Positions 10,408-21,005 of a stretch of DNA of 64,000 bases are shown here, one piece after another; position 1 is the stretch's first letter, and the number at the start of each line of letters is the position of its first letter. The notes beneath the pieces are model-generated. The model was not told where the DNA came from. It made no database searches and worked only from the letters and a program-made list of their open reading frames with translations. This DNA comes from Viola odorata (Eukaryota; Streptophyta; Magnoliopsida; Malpighiales; Violaceae). Location of the stretch: assembly GCA_963691705.1 (NCBI GenBank), contig OY829546.1:31528040-31592039 (forward strand). Direction: 5' to 3'. A program made the translations under genes and the position numbers.

Positions 10408-13400
10408 GGAAGTGCGAAAAATGTTGACTTACAGATGAGCTCTTGGAAAGGTAAAGTAGACTTTGTAGTGGCCGTTATCGACGATTTTGATGTGGTCCTA
10501 GGCTTGGACTTCCTTGTTTTGGCTAAAGCTGTTCCTGTCCCATCAGCTCGTTGCCTTTTACTGATGGGTGAAGAACCAGTTGTAATCCCAGTGATGATAA
10601 GCCCTACGAGAGAGAAAAGACTACTCTCGGCTATGCAGCTTAAACGCGGCCTAAAGAGAAAAGAGGCAACCTTCTTGGCTATGGCCTCCTAGAGTGATGA
10701 TAGTGTATTGGCGGAATGCCCACCTGTAGTCAGTCAGCTGTTGGTTGGATACGCGGATGTGATGCCTGACCAGTTGCCCAAAAGCTTGCCTCCACGGAGA
10801 AATATTGATCATGAGATTGAATTAATCCCCGGCGCCAAAGCCCCTACGAAGGCGGCCTACCGTATGGCCCCTCCTGAGTTGGCCGAGTTGCGGAAATAAT
10901 TGGCTGAATTGTTGGATGCTGGGTTCATTAGACCAGCAAAGGCCCCATTTGGAGCTCCGGTGCTTTTCCAAAAGAAACACGATGGAAGTCTTCGCATGTG
11001 TGTCGATTATCGAGCGTTGAATAAGGTGACGGTCAAGAATCGGTATCCGCTTCCTTTGATAGCGGATCTGTTTGATCAATTAAGCGGGGTGAAGTTCTTC
11101 ACGAAGTTAGACTTGAGATCGGGCTATTATCAAGTTAGAATAGCTGAAGGTGATGAAGCTAAGACAACTTGTGTTACGAGATATGGTTCCTTTGAATTCT
11201 TAGTAATGCCCTTCGGGTTGACCAACGCTCCTGCCACCTTCTGCACTCTAATGAATCAGGTTTTTCGGGATTATCTTGATAAGTTAGTGGTTGTGTATAT
11301 TGATGACATTGTGATTTATTCAACCTCTTTGGAGGAGCATTTGGAACACCTGAGACTTGTGTTCGACAAACTCAAAGCGAACTAACTTTATGTAAAAAGG
11401 GAGAAATGTGCCTTCGCCCAAACCAAGATTAACTTCTTGGGCCATGTCGTCGAGCGTGGCAGGATTCGCATGGATATGAGTAAAGTACAAGCGATTCAGG
11501 AATGGCAACCTCCGAGTGGGCTGACAGAACTGTGTTCATTCTTGGGTTTAGCTAACTATTATCGACGGTTTATCGAGGGATATGCGAGGAGGATTATCCC
11601 TCTTACGAACTTACTGAAGAAGGGAGTGATTTGGTTGTGGTCTATGGAGTACGAAGAGGCATTCCGAAATATCAAACGAGCTATGATGGAAGATCCTGTA
11701 TTGGCACTCCCAGACCCAACACAACCTTATGAAGTTCAAACTGACGCGTCCGACTTTGCGCTGGGTGGGGTGCTCCTCCAAAATCAACATCCCGTAGCTT
11801 TTGAGAGTAGGAAGCTAAATGACGCGGAAAGGAGATACACGGTGCAAGAAAAGGAGCTTCTAGCCATTATTTATTGTGTCACCAAATGGCGTCACTACCT
11901 ATTGGGTTCTAACTTCATAGTGAAGATAGATAATATGGCGACTAGTCACTTTCTCACCCAACCGAAGCTGACTGCCAAGCAAGCTAGATGGTAGGAGATT
12001 TTAGCAGAGTTCGATGTGAACTTTGAACACAAAGCTGGAAAGTTCAACCAAGTAGCGGATGCCCTAAGCCGAAGAAGTGACTTATCTTCCATGAGTAAGA
12101 TTGCTCAGGCTAGCGTAAGCAAAATCAGTACCCCGCTGAGAGGGGAAATTAGAGAGCAGATGAAGTCAGATTCAATTGCACAGGCGCTATTGACACTCAT
12201 GAAAGAAGGTAAAACTCGAAGGTTTTGGGTGGAGGATGACTTGTTAATGACGAAGGGGCAGTTAGTCTATGTGCCAAAAGGAGGGGATTTACGGAGGAAA
12301 TTACTTCGCGAATGTCACGATACCTTATGGGTAGGACACTGTGGTTGGCGTAGAACCTTGGCGCTCATCAGGCAGGCATACTTTTGGCCAGCAATGAGAG
12401 ATGATGTTCGTATGTTTACGAAGACTTGCTTGATTTGTCAACAGGATAAAGTAGATAGACAGAAGTCTATAGGTCTACTTGACCCATTGCCAGTTCCCAA
12501 CCGGCTGTGGGAGAGCGTATCTATGGACTTCATTACTTGCCTTCCAAAAGTGGGGAATCTTTGTGGAATCTTTGTGGTAGTAGATCGATTCTCAAAGTAT
12601 GCGACATTTGCTCCGGTGTCTAAGAGTTGCACTGCGGAAGAAACGACGCAATTGTTCTTTAGAAATATCGTGAAGTATTGGGGCATCCCGGAAAGCATTA
12701 TTAGTGATAGGGACCCTCGGTTCACTGGCACTTTTTGGAAGGAACTATTCAACTTACTTGGCTCTAAGTTGAATATGTCTTCAGGATTCCATCCTCAGAC
12801 CGATGGGCAAACTGAGAGAATGAATGCTATTCTAGAAGAGTATCTGAGGCATTTTGTTTATGCTAATCAGAAGAACTGGATCGAACTCCTTGATGTGGCA
12901 CAATTTTGCTTTAATTTCTTGAAAAGTTCTGCGACTAACAAGAGCCCTTTTGAACTAGTTACAGGCCAACAACCATTGTTCCCGCACACGGTGAACGAGT
13001 ATCGGGGGAAGAGTCCTAGTGCCTTTAACTTTGCTAAGGAATGGAAGCAGAATGCTGAAATAGCCAAAGCCTTGTTGGAGAGAGCTTCCTGTCGCATGAA
13101 ACAATGGGCGGATAAAGGGAGGAGGGCCCTTGAATTCCAAGCTGGCGATAAAGTAATGGTGAGACTTATGCCAGGACAGATTCGAGCGCTCCAACGACAG
13201 GATCGCCGCCTTCTACGACGATATGAGGGCCCCGTGACGATTATTGAGAAAATAGGCAGAGTCTCATATCATGTTGACCTACCAGATTGGATGAAGAAGT
13301 GCCACCCGGTGTTTCATGTGAGCCACTTAAAACCGTTTCACGCGGATGAGGAAGATGCTAGTAGAAATCAGCCAGTCAGAGCTGAAGTCCGTTTTAAGGT

Positions 13401-13659
13401 GCAGCCTCAACTAAAGGTGCAGCCTCAACTAAAGATGCTAGTAAAGGTGGTTAAAGCTATCCTTGCCGAACGCACTGTGGCAATTAGGCGGCAAATTCAA
13501 AATGTGAAGAGACAGATCCACCAACGATAATTCCTCGTCAAGTGGAAAGACTTGGGCAATGAAGAGATCAGTTGGGAAAGAGTAGAGGACTTGGCAGATG
13601 CACAAGAATTGATTAAGGAATTCCTCGAAGATAGGTCAACGAGGGCGTCGACGAACTGA
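10408..13659 (+). pseudogene. Element B pol: RT, RNase H, integrase, chromodomain
   Basis: One frame is interrupted by stops at 10690, 10897, 11383, 11992 and 13528. RT spans about 10860-11385 with the catalytic YIDDIV near 11297-11314 and [12 protein letters not shown] before it. RNase H (about 11690-12070) has TDASDFALGGVL and the distal VADALSRR. Integrase has an HHCC finger (H...H in the 12320-12350 region, CLICQQDK near 12428) and a DD35E core with MDFITCLP, SDRDPRF and QTERMN. The GPF-like module ends FHVSHLKPFH. A chromodomain remnant (FLVKWKDL, ISWERVEDL) follows the stop at 13528-13530 and ends TGA at 13657-13659, immediately before the polypurine tract. The chromodomain is the module that chromoviruses use to target chromatin. 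Confidence 0.88.
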
Positions 13660-13670
13660 GTGGGGGAGAG

Positions 13671-14090
13671 TGTTAAGGTCTAAGCTCGTCCAGGGCATGT
13701 TCACGCCCATGGCCGCTTAACCTTAACGAGAGCTTACGGGTAATCTTTGTATTCGGGTTGGGGGAGTGAGTAATCAGTCCCTTTGTGCCGTGGGCTCGGT
13801 TATTCATTGGAAGGGTGTTTGAATCGGCCTTAGTGCGGGCGGCCCCCTTGTCTGCGACCTTTTTAGGCCCTTGTCTGTAATATCTTGCTTATTCAATGAA
13901 GTGTTGTCTTTCATGATTGTATGCCCTATTGCCTATGTGTTTGCCCTATATTATGCATATGATAAACTATAATGTCCCTATTGTGTTTCTAACCTTATGT
14001 TCCCTGGTGATGCAGGTCTAAGGTGTGTGTGAAAGGCTGGTTCCGTAGGGAGAGTGCGTGAACGCCGCACGAACTTAATCCCTTGGGCTT
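13671..14090 (+). repeat. Element B 3' LTR, truncated at its end
   Basis: It matches 8359-8778 and stops at GGGCTT. The final CCAAAGG...GACA of the 5' LTR is missing, and LTR A sequence (second copy of the 43-bp repeat) follows directly. The break lies at a shared GGGCT phrase. Confidence 0.83.
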
Positions 14091-14133
14091 CGGGCGTGAG
14101 GCTGCGAGTCGAGTCGTTGGCGTGGACACATAG
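14091..14133. repeat. 43-bp direct repeat flanking element B, right copy
   Basis: It is identical to 8316-8358. After it the LTR of element A continues at GCTCCATTGATCC. Confidence 0.85.
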
Positions 14134-14266
14134 GCTCCATTGATCCGTGGTCTCCGTGTGGCTTTCCTCGGCCCTTAGCATCTTCAAGAGTAAAACGATC
14201 ATGGCTTGGCTCCTTGTAGCGGGTCCACGCTTGGGTTTTGTTTGGGCTGCTGCTGGGCTCGTATCA
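14134..14266 (-). repeat. Element A 3' LTR, inner part, also coding for the integrase tail
   Basis: This resumes the LTR of A after element B and ends CGTATCA at 14266. On the minus strand the integrase frame crosses the polypurine tract and continues here (GDDTSPAAAQTKPKRGPATR). Coding overlap between integrase and the 3' LTR is a known feature of CRM-clade chromoviruses. Confidence 0.75.
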
Positions 14267-14280
14267 TCCCCTCCCCATTC
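14267..14280 (-). other. Element A polypurine tract
   Basis: On the minus strand GAATGGGGAGGGGA directly precedes the LTR start TGATACG. It lies inside the integrase reading frame. Confidence 0.75.
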
Positions 14281-15164
14281 AAATAGATTCATCCTCGAAT
14301 CCGCTTCGTCGTTCCCCTCAAGTTCCTCGTGTTCCCTACCTACAAAGAAAGGAGATAGGTCGTTAATATTAAATGTATGATGGGTGTTTCCGTAAGAAGA
14401 AGGAAGGTCAATGATGTAAGCGTTATCGCTAATTTTCTCTAGGATGAGAAATGGTCCGTCTCCTCGGGGACTAAGCTTGCTTGCTCGGCGTTCCTTGGTC
14501 ATGTGAACCCAAACCCATTCACCCACTTCAAAGGAGCGGGTGCGGCGGTCGACGTTCCTCTTCTTGACTAGCTTGGCATTGATGGCTTCAATGCGCTCCT
14601 TTGCCTCGGTATGCATCTTGCCCACCAATTTGGCTCGAACTTCTCCATCTAAACTAGCACAAGTATACAAAGGTAATGGCAGCAAGTCTATGGGGGTGAG
14701 TGGGTTGAACCCATAGACAAGTTCAAACGGGAAAAAGTGAGTGGTAGAGTGCATTGTGCGATTATAGGCAAATTTAATAAAAGGAATGCAATCCTCCCAA
14801 GACTTGGGGTTTTGCCTAATCAGCACATGCAACATGTTCCCAAGCGTCCGATTAACTACCTCAGTTTGCCCATCCGTTTGAGGATGGTACGAGGTAGAGA
14901 AAAGGAGTTTGGTGCCTAACTTGGCCCACAAGATGCGCCAAAAGTGCGCAAGGAATTTACTGTCTCGATCACTGACTATGGTCCATGGCATGCCATGCAA
15001 CCTAACTATCTCACGAAAGAACAGATTAGCAACATGGGATGCATCACAAGTAGAATGACATGGGACAAAGTGTGCCATCTTAGTGAAACGGTCTACCACT
15101 GCAAAGATGACGTCCTTGCCGTGCTTAGTGCGTGGTAGACCAAGGACAAAATCCATAGAAATAT

Positions 15165-15169
15165 CACAC
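15165..15169. repeat. Target duplication CACAC of element C, left
   Basis: CACAC here is repeated at 44006-44010 directly outside the other LTR of C. This is a normal 5-bp integrase duplication and fixes the borders of C at 15170 and 44005. Confidence 0.9.
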
Positions 15170-15695
15170 TGATAAGATTCAATGTCAATCTTGTGAGATT
15201 CTGCGTCGTGTGCGATCGGAACGGTGGTGAATGACGGCGAGTGTACCTGCAAGGCGCCGGAGGGGGAGCTCCGGCGTAGACACTCCGATGCTTAAGTTAG
15301 TTCGAGTTTTAAAAGTGGTAGAGGTTTCTCTAGGTGAGCTTGACCTTACCCTGATTGTGAAAAATGGTGGGGTATTTATAGATCTGGACAGCGATACCTG
15401 GCGATATCAAAGAGGGCGCCGTTTGATGATGACGTCACAGGCGATATCAGTGGATGACGTCATGGGCGATGTCTGATGGGGCTGCCGGAAGCGATAACCT
15501 TGTGGGTCCCTAGGATGGGATGACGCCGTGCGTATAGAATTGCGTGAGTCCCCCCCCCCGCTGAAGTCGACCATCCTAGGAATCCTTCGCTGATCCTTAG
15601 GCGATACAGGGATATCCTTATGGAGCTCAGGGGGATCCGTTCCGATAAGAACCGTTTGTGCAGTATGACCGTTAGGACTATCTCGATTGTTATCA
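15170..15695 (-). repeat. Element C 3' LTR
   Basis: It is nearly identical to 43492-44005. It has a minus-strand TATA box (CTATAAATACCCC, core 15374-15381), a C10 tract at 15550-15559, and the hairpin at 15255-15276. Confidence 0.9.
15255..15276. other. LTR hairpin CGCCGGAG-GGGGAG-CTCCGGCG
   Basis: This is a perfect 8-bp inverted repeat with a 6-base loop, about 100 bp downstream of the LTR TATA box in the sense of transcription. The same stem is kept at 43577-43598 and, with a changed loop, in the LTR of E at 53975-53996. It may structure the R/U5 region of the RNA. Confidence 0.6.
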
Positions 15696-16536
15696 TAAGC
15701 CCAACTGAAAACGAGCCCGAGTGTTTACCAAGGGCTGTCCATGTCTGTCATCTTGAATGAAGGTTTTTGTCGCGAGGTGATAAGTTCGCAGGGTCTCCGA
15801 GCTTCTTGGATTATTCAACGTCGATAAGATTCAAGTGATGAGCTGGAGATTGAGTCTGAGGATACTGGGCAAGCTGACTCCGACTTTCATTCTTATCTAA
15901 AGATTCGTCCCGGAGGGATGCCCCTATCACCCTTGCAGTTGTGAGGTCATTACTCTCTGCCTGGCGGTATTACTCTGATTGGCCCCTCGGGGGGGCTTAA
16001 GAAGCCTCTGCTTATTCGAGTTGTGAAAGAGCTGTTGTCGGGTCACTGATAATATTGTCCAGGATATTCGACCAAGTCATACCGGGGACTGGCACATATT
16101 CCAGGTTAGTAAACTTTTGTACTTACAGAGGTTTGAGGTCAATACGAGCCCTATCTTTCTTTTACGCTCAAGGAAACAGCGGTATCAACGCGGCTTTACG
16201 CCATCAGCTGCCTATGATTAGCGCGGCTTTATACCACCAGATGCCTGCGATGCCAGCGTAGTTTTACGCATCTAGGGCTACCTGCGACATCAACGCGGCC
16301 TTACACTGTGGATACCGGTAGCCATATGGCCTTTACGTGATGGCCACCCGTGATATCGTGTCTTTCGGCGTTTTTCCAGACCTTGTCTCGCATTCCTGCC
16401 GATATCTGTATTGCGGACAGTATACGAACATTGCCCTTTCCTTCCGCTTTGGGCTCATCAGCCCTTGCGGTTATCGGGTCGGCTCGTCTTTTGAGGACCC
16501 CATTGTCCTTTCCTCCGAAACCTCCCTCTTGGAGCC
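15696..16536. other. Element C region between 3' LTR and antisense ORF 1, with short repeats
   Basis: No ORF is supported here. About 16184-16360 holds roughly five imperfect 35-40-bp units built around (A)GCGCGGCTTTA(C/T)(G/A)CC followed by a CTGCC(T/G)-type phrase. It would be the promoter side of the antisense genes and the 3' non-coding part of the sense transcript. Confidence 0.5.
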
Positions 16537-16543
16537 TATAAAT
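16537..16543 (+). promoter_or_regulatory. TATA box of antisense ORF 1
   Basis: TATAAAT sits 50 bp upstream of the ATG at 16593, on the strand opposite gag-pol. Confidence 0.5.
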
Positions 16544-16592
16544 CAGGGAGTTTTTTCCACCCACGTTCTCCTCATCTTTTCCAACACGCATC

Positions 16593-16970
16593 ATGGATCA
16601 TCTGACTAAGAATTTCCTCCTTTCCAAGGGCCATTCTCTCAAGAACCTTAATGATGGTGACGTCGGATTCCTGGAGAACATGCTGGTCAAGACTTTTGAG
16701 GACATCCTGGAGTTACAAGGGATGCTGACCCCGCTTCACTCTAGGCTGGGGGCCACCTCTCTGGAGGATTTCAGTCCTTTGGAGAGCGTATCGAAACTGT
16801 CTGCCTCCATCGCTCGGATCCAAGTGGTGATCGCCATGCTGCAGCAGCGCAAAGATATGCTGGGGTGCTGCTTGAAGGGAATGAGAGCCACTTCCCATGA
16901 TCTGCTCCTGGTCATGGATTCCTTGAGGGACCTTCCCGAAGTGCCTGAGGACGCTGGCTCTGATGCCTGA
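16593..16970 (+). CDS. Antisense ORF 1 of element C, 125 aa, unknown function
   Basis: An intact ORF starting MDHLTKNFLL. The product looks mostly helical (heptad-like Leu in the ARIQVVIAMLQQRKDMLGCCL stretch) and ends acidic (EVPEDAGSDA). A TATAAAT lies 50 bp upstream and an AATAAA at 17043-17048, about 75 bp after the stop, so it has the layout of a small transcription unit. It lies opposite to gag-pol, between pol and the 3' LTR, where Tat elements are known to carry extra ORFs. I do not recognise a domain. Confidence 0.55.
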   Translation: MDHLTKNFLLSKGHSLKNLNDGDVGFLENMLVKTFEDILELQGMLTPLHSRLGATSLEDFSPLESVSKLSASIARIQVVIAMLQQRKDMLGCCLKGMRATSHDLLLVMDSLRDLPEVPEDAGSDA

Positions 16971-17366
16971 TAGCGGTGGCTCCCTTTGTACCCTTTTCTT
17001 TCCCCTCTTGTTCATGTACCTTCCGGCCATTAGGCCATAATGAATAAACAGTTCTTATCATGTCGTCTTGCGACTGTTCTTCTTCTTCTTCTTTATTGCT
17101 CTCTTTGTCATTTTCCAATGAAGATATTCTCAGCCCAACTGAAAATGGTTCAGCCACTGGGTTCTTATTATTTGGCTACTCTGCATTAAATCCAAGCCGC
17201 TGTTGCCCTGGCAAATGATTGGGCAAATTTACGGTTTTCCTCGATCAGGGGAAAATCTCAATAGGCGTGACTGCAAATCCACCTTTGTACTTCAGGATGT
17301 ACACGTGTCCTTTCTCAAGAGTCGGGTTGGAAGATTAAAAGATCCTTTTTTCCTCCGTTTCCTGGC

Positions 17367-17376
17367 TATTTAAAAG
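17367..17376 (+). promoter_or_regulatory. TATA-like box of antisense ORF 2
   Basis: TATTTAAAAG in the context CTGGCTATTTAAAAGGGG, about 67 bp upstream of the ATG at 17443. Confidence 0.45.
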
Positions 17377-17442
17377 GGGATCTTCCTTCCTTCATTATCA
17401 TTTATCTTCTCGTCATTTTTCTTTCCAACTAGTGTTAATCTC

Positions 17443-17853
17443 ATGGCCGATTCTCATTTCTTAGATACGTTTGCACGGGATTCTCCACCAACTCCTCCGA
17501 CCTCTCCTGATTCGGATGATCCTCCTCCGTCGCCCCCCTGGAGGCCGCCCGTTCGCCGACGGTGCCGCAAGAAGCGGAGGAAGGAGGCTGCGAAGGCTTC
17601 TAAATCATTCTATGACGCTCTGGCCACTTTTTCTTCGAAGGGGAAGGAAACATCCTGTCCTCCTCGCGAGTCACCGCAAGAGGCTCCTTCTGCCTGCTCG
17701 GCTGTGGGGACGATGCCGCCGCCTGTTGAGGAGAAGTCAGATCAGTCATCTGCTCTCGTGGGGGAGAAGGTTGAAGAACCTTTTCCTTTCGCTGGTGAGG
17801 ATGAGGATGATGTGGTCTACTGCTACGGCATCTCCTGGTCTTATGGGGAATAG
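17443..17853 (+). CDS. Antisense ORF 2 of element C, 136 aa, Pro-rich with basic patch
   Basis: An intact ORF beginning MADSHFLDTF. Residues about 14-32 are Pro/Ser/Asp-rich, followed by a strongly basic run (RRRCRKKRRK) that could act as a nuclear localisation signal. The C-terminus is acidic (GEDEDD). A TATTTAAAAG box lies upstream and an AATAAA at 17903-17908, about 50 bp downstream. Same strand and style as its neighbours. No known family is recognised; low-complexity composition makes function unpredictable. Confidence 0.5.
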   Translation: MADSHFLDTFARDSPPTPPTSPDSDDPPPSPPWRPPVRRRCRKKRRKEAAKASKSFYDALATFSSKGKETSCPPRESPQEAPSACSAVGTMPPPVEEKSDQSSALVGEKVEEPFPFAGEDEDDVVYCYGISWSYGE

Positions 17854-18115
17854 ATGGGCGTAGCGCACCTTTTTTTGTAGATGTCGCATGGCTTCTTAAA
17901 ATAATAAAGCTTTTATTTTCTTTCGTTCTTCCGCCGCTTTCCTTTTTTGTGTTTCCAGGATTATCGCGGGAGTAAGCCTTTCGCTGGGGCGCAACCGCTT
18001 TTCGGTTTTCGGTCAGCAACTGTCTTCTTCCAAAAGGCATTGATGACTGTCCACGCGTCCTTTTTCACTTTGCACGTGTTTTGCTTTCACAGGCTGTTCC
18101 TTTTTTAGGTTTTTC

Positions 18116-18126
18116 CTTTAAAAGGG
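18116..18126 (+). promoter_or_regulatory. TATA-like box of antisense ORF 3
   Basis: CTTTAAAAGGG, about 190 bp upstream of the ATG at 18315. It resembles the box of ORF 2. Confidence 0.4.
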
Positions 18127-18314
18127 ATTCGCTCTTCTATTTTAACACTTTTCTGCTGATATTTCGAAATTCTTCGTATTTCCTTTCTTCTGTGCTTCTT
18201 TCTTCCCGAGAGATTTTTCTGCAATTGCTCACCGGTGCCGACGGCCGATTCACTGGTTCTCTGCTCTAGGTATTTTGTTCTTCTATCACCGTAATTTTAC
18301 TTTTCCAGTCCATT

Positions 18315-20554
18315 ATGTCTTATACTACATCCTCTGCAATCACCGAGAATCCCTTAGATCCCGAGGTTAGGAAAGCTCGTAGTATCTTTGATTGTAATGA
18401 AGTTTTGCGGGCTGAGTTAGAGGAACATGGTATCACTTTCCCTACGGGATATCGCCCCTTTATCTCTCTGAAGGATACCCGGCTTACGGATGCCATATGG
18501 GGGACGTTCCGGCTGGTTTATTTCAAGATGTTTACCTACGGGTTTCGTCTTCCACTTCATACTTCTCTGATGAAGCTGCTCAATCATCATGATCTTAATC
18601 CCGTTCAAATAACTCCCCCCTCCTGGTGTGGGCTTTACGCCTTTCTTCGTTCGTGTGAGATGAAGCATATTTTCGCTCCATCGCTCGATCTGTTTCATAC
18701 ATTTTTTATCTTAAGGTGCCGCGGCTGCTTGATAGATATTACCCCTAGATGGGATGAGGATGTCATTCGGTTCTTCTGGCGGAACTTTCAAGGCTTCGAA
18801 GAGAACGTGGCCAACTGGAAAAATGACTTCTTCACCCTTCGCTTACCCTCTCGGTATTGGCGCGGTGGGTTCAACCGAGTGATCACTGGTGCCGCTTGGC
18901 AAAAACCAGATGTGTTGTCCAGTATGGATGTATCTAATGTTAACGCTCTAATAGAGATAGAAGGGCCTTTCCGTATTCGAGAATTTGCTCGGTTCAGGCC
19001 TCTGTCAGAGTGTGCCGTTGGTGAGTTTTTTCTTTTATCGCCTTATCGCCACGACTTTCTTGTTATATTTAAAACATTTTATCGGCAGGTAACGCTGAGG
19101 GACGCTCCTTCGGAAAAAACGACGCACCTTTGAATGTAGTGCTGCTTCAGACGTTACCTCCTTCTCCTCCCCTGGAAGGCTTCAGTCGTCCGCCTATTCC
19201 GCCGCGAGGAAGGAGAAACAAGACTGTCGTGACACGCAGCGCCTCCACCCGATCTTCTCATTTTTTGGAGAATTGGCTGCCGCCTCGAGGTAAGGGAGCG
19301 GCCCCGAATAACCCTGTGGTTGAAGAGGTCGACAGCGATAGCGGAAGCATAGATGCAGGTCCCGAGCTGCGTCATGCTACTCTTGCCCAGCGGAGGAGGC
19401 TTAGGTTAAGAAAAAATGGTCCTTCGGCGGAGTCAGCCGAGGATGATAGCGACGAGATCGCTACCGAAACCGAGCGTCTCGTAAAGAGAGTTCGCAAAGA
19501 GAAGTCTGACCCGCCGATTCCTTCCGCGGAGGAAGTCAACGGGGTTCCCACCGAGGAGGTTAACGCTCCGAGCGTTACGGGTCCTTTGCCGACGACGGAA
19601 GTTACCGAGGTGTCCTCTGCCATTCCTCCCAAAGTTCATGAGGCTTCAGCAGCGATGGGGCCATCACTGGCGTCTGGCGGTTCTACTTCTCCAATTCACT
19701 CCTTTATTCCGAATGTGAGTTTACCAGTTCCAAATCCGATTGCTCCTCCTACCCATCCCCCGCAGAAGCCTGAGTTTTTGTATCTTTCTTCAATTTCGGG
19801 CGTTGGTAATTCCGTGAAAAATTGCTGTCCCCCTTATATCGCCAATCTGTCCCCTCAAGGCTTTCAAGGCCCTGCCGCATATCAATTGAACTTGTCTTCC
19901 CTTGGCACCGACGGTCTTCGTGCTTTAGGGATATCGGATCCATCCTCAAGAGAAGAGCCAGTGGGCTCGATAGTGGGACAAATGTTCGCTTCTTCAAAAG
20001 ACAAGGAAGAGTTCTTGCGGCATTCTCCTGACGTACGGCATTCACGTCTTTTGACCGACATGTTGGCCTGCTTTCGTGAGCTGAATTACTTTTTCGATGA
20101 TCAGCGGGATAAGGTTCCCCCTTTTTTTGATTTAAAAGGGGAACTGGATACCGCCTTGATGAAGGTGAAGGAGCTATCGCAGCTTCAAGAGCGAACCCAG
20201 GCGGAATTGGACGACTGTCGTGCTGAGCTTGCTCGAGAAAAATCAAAGGGGAAGGCTAAGATAAACCTTCTAGAGGCGGAATTGGTGGTGGCTGATAGGA
20301 AGAATGTCTTCCTCCGCGAAGAGATAGCGTCTCGCGATGCAGATTTGGCCAAAGTACCCTCGAAGATAAACAAGACCATGGATATCTGCCTCTCCGAGTT
20401 TATGAATCTCTATCGCCAGGGAACCGTTAACCCGTCAGTGCTGGCCGATAACGCTTCCAAGAGATTGAAGGATTTGAGGGAAAGTGAGGGAAATTTTTCT
20501 TCTTCTGTGGGAGGACAAAGGGATGATGACCGCGATGCTTGCAAGGACCCATGA
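18315..20554 (+). CDS. Antisense ORF 3 of element C, spliced, ~723 aa
   Basis: Exon 1 is 18315-19020 and exon 2 is 19089-20554, with a 68-bp GT..AG intron; the join keeps the frame. The N-terminal ~235 residues (GFRLPLHTSL, WCGLYAFLRSC, PSLDLFHTFF, CRGCLIDITPRWDED, WKNDFF) match the 'putative gypsy type transposon' domain (Pfam Transposase_28 family) found in proteins encoded by plant gypsy elements. The middle is Pro/Ser-rich and acidic. About residues 560-650 form a coiled coil (LMKVKELSQLQERTQAELDDCRAEL...). It is a paralogue of antisense ORF 4, with the intron at the same place. It lies on the strand opposite gag-pol, and no stop interrupts it. Function is unknown. Confidence 0.68.
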
Positions 20555-20998
20555 TTGATCGGGATTGTTTTCTTTAGAAGACTTTCTGTTTATTCGTTTC
20601 TTTTGTCTTGTAATAACACCCTGTTATGCGGCGATACATTTGCATTTTATTACTTTTTTGAACTTCATTCCCCCTTCCGCGTTGATTCAATGCTGCCCTT
20701 TTAATTAATGTCTTCTTGTGCTATCTCCTTTCTCGCGATATCATGCTTGTTTTTTCCAAGAGACGGTGCCCGCTTTTCAGAGCATTTAATGCTTGCCCTC
20801 CTTTCATAAGAAAATTCGCAATTGTACAGACACACGTGTCCGTTTCTTCTGGCGTTACGAGCTAGCGTGCTTGAAAACTTTGCCTAGATCGAGGCGTTGT
20901 AGCGCTTTTCTAGGATTGTACTCATTACCTGAGTCTATTCCTTGTGCCGCTTCCACGCAACGACTGTGGCATCCGTCGTTTCGTTTAATTATTAGGGT
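20555..20998 (+). other. Spacer between antisense ORFs 3 and 4
   Basis: A T-rich 3' flank of ORF 3 followed by the promoter side of ORF 4. No ORF is supported. Confidence 0.45.
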
Positions 20999-21005
20999 TA
21001 TAAAA
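20999..21005 (+). promoter_or_regulatory. TATA box of antisense ORF 4
   Basis: TTATAAA in the context AGGGTTATAAAACCC, about 170 bp upstream of the ATG at 21173. The same context is present in element E at about 63648-63654 on the minus strand. Confidence 0.5.

Larger units (their letters stand above)
8359..14090 (+). mobile_element. Element B: Galadriel-like chromovirus in the LTR of A
   Basis: LTRs are 8359-8797 and 13671-14090 (TG..CA at the 5' copy; the 3' copy lacks its last ~20 bp). The primer-binding site starts at 8800 and the polypurine tract GTGGGGGAGAG is 13660-13670. The gag frame starts at ATG 8830. One frame from about 9637 to 13659 carries protease, RT, RNase H, integrase and a C-terminal chromodomain (FLVKWKDL...SWERVEDL), so it is a chromovirus. 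The zinc knuckle spacing CX2CX3HX4C and 'FHVSHLKPFH' in the integrase tail suggest the Galadriel clade. Frameshifts in gag and six in-frame stops make it inactive. The two LTRs differ at roughly a dozen positions. Confidence 0.87.
14134..15164 (-). pseudogene. Element A integrase, C-terminal two thirds
   Basis: The frame is open from the element C junction to the LTR. It carries the catalytic core (MDFVLGLPRT, VSDRDSKF, QTDGQTEVVNRTL), with the two Asp and the Glu of the DD35E triad, then EVGEWVWVHMTKERR and 'HTFNINDLSPFF'. An acidic segment and the LTR-encoded basic tail follow. The N-terminal zinc finger lies on the other side of element C, at 44011-44190, and is frameshifted. The longer open frame 13978-15252 is accidental at both ends: it enters the LTRs of C and B. 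Confidence 0.85.

Noticed and set aside
13978..15252. One long minus-strand ORF of 424 codons
   Set aside because: Only 14134-15164 belongs to element A integrase. The start lies in the LTR of C and the end in the LTR of B, so it is not one gene.
15231..15476. Plus-strand ORF of 81 codons, repeated at 43553
   Set aside because: It lies wholly in the LTR of C, opposite its transcription, and ends differ between the two LTRs.
18270..18308. GT..AG segment in the leader of antisense ORF 3 (also 21119-21157 for ORF 4)
   Set aside because: At 39 bp it is shorter than working plant introns; kept only as a similarity between the two leaders.
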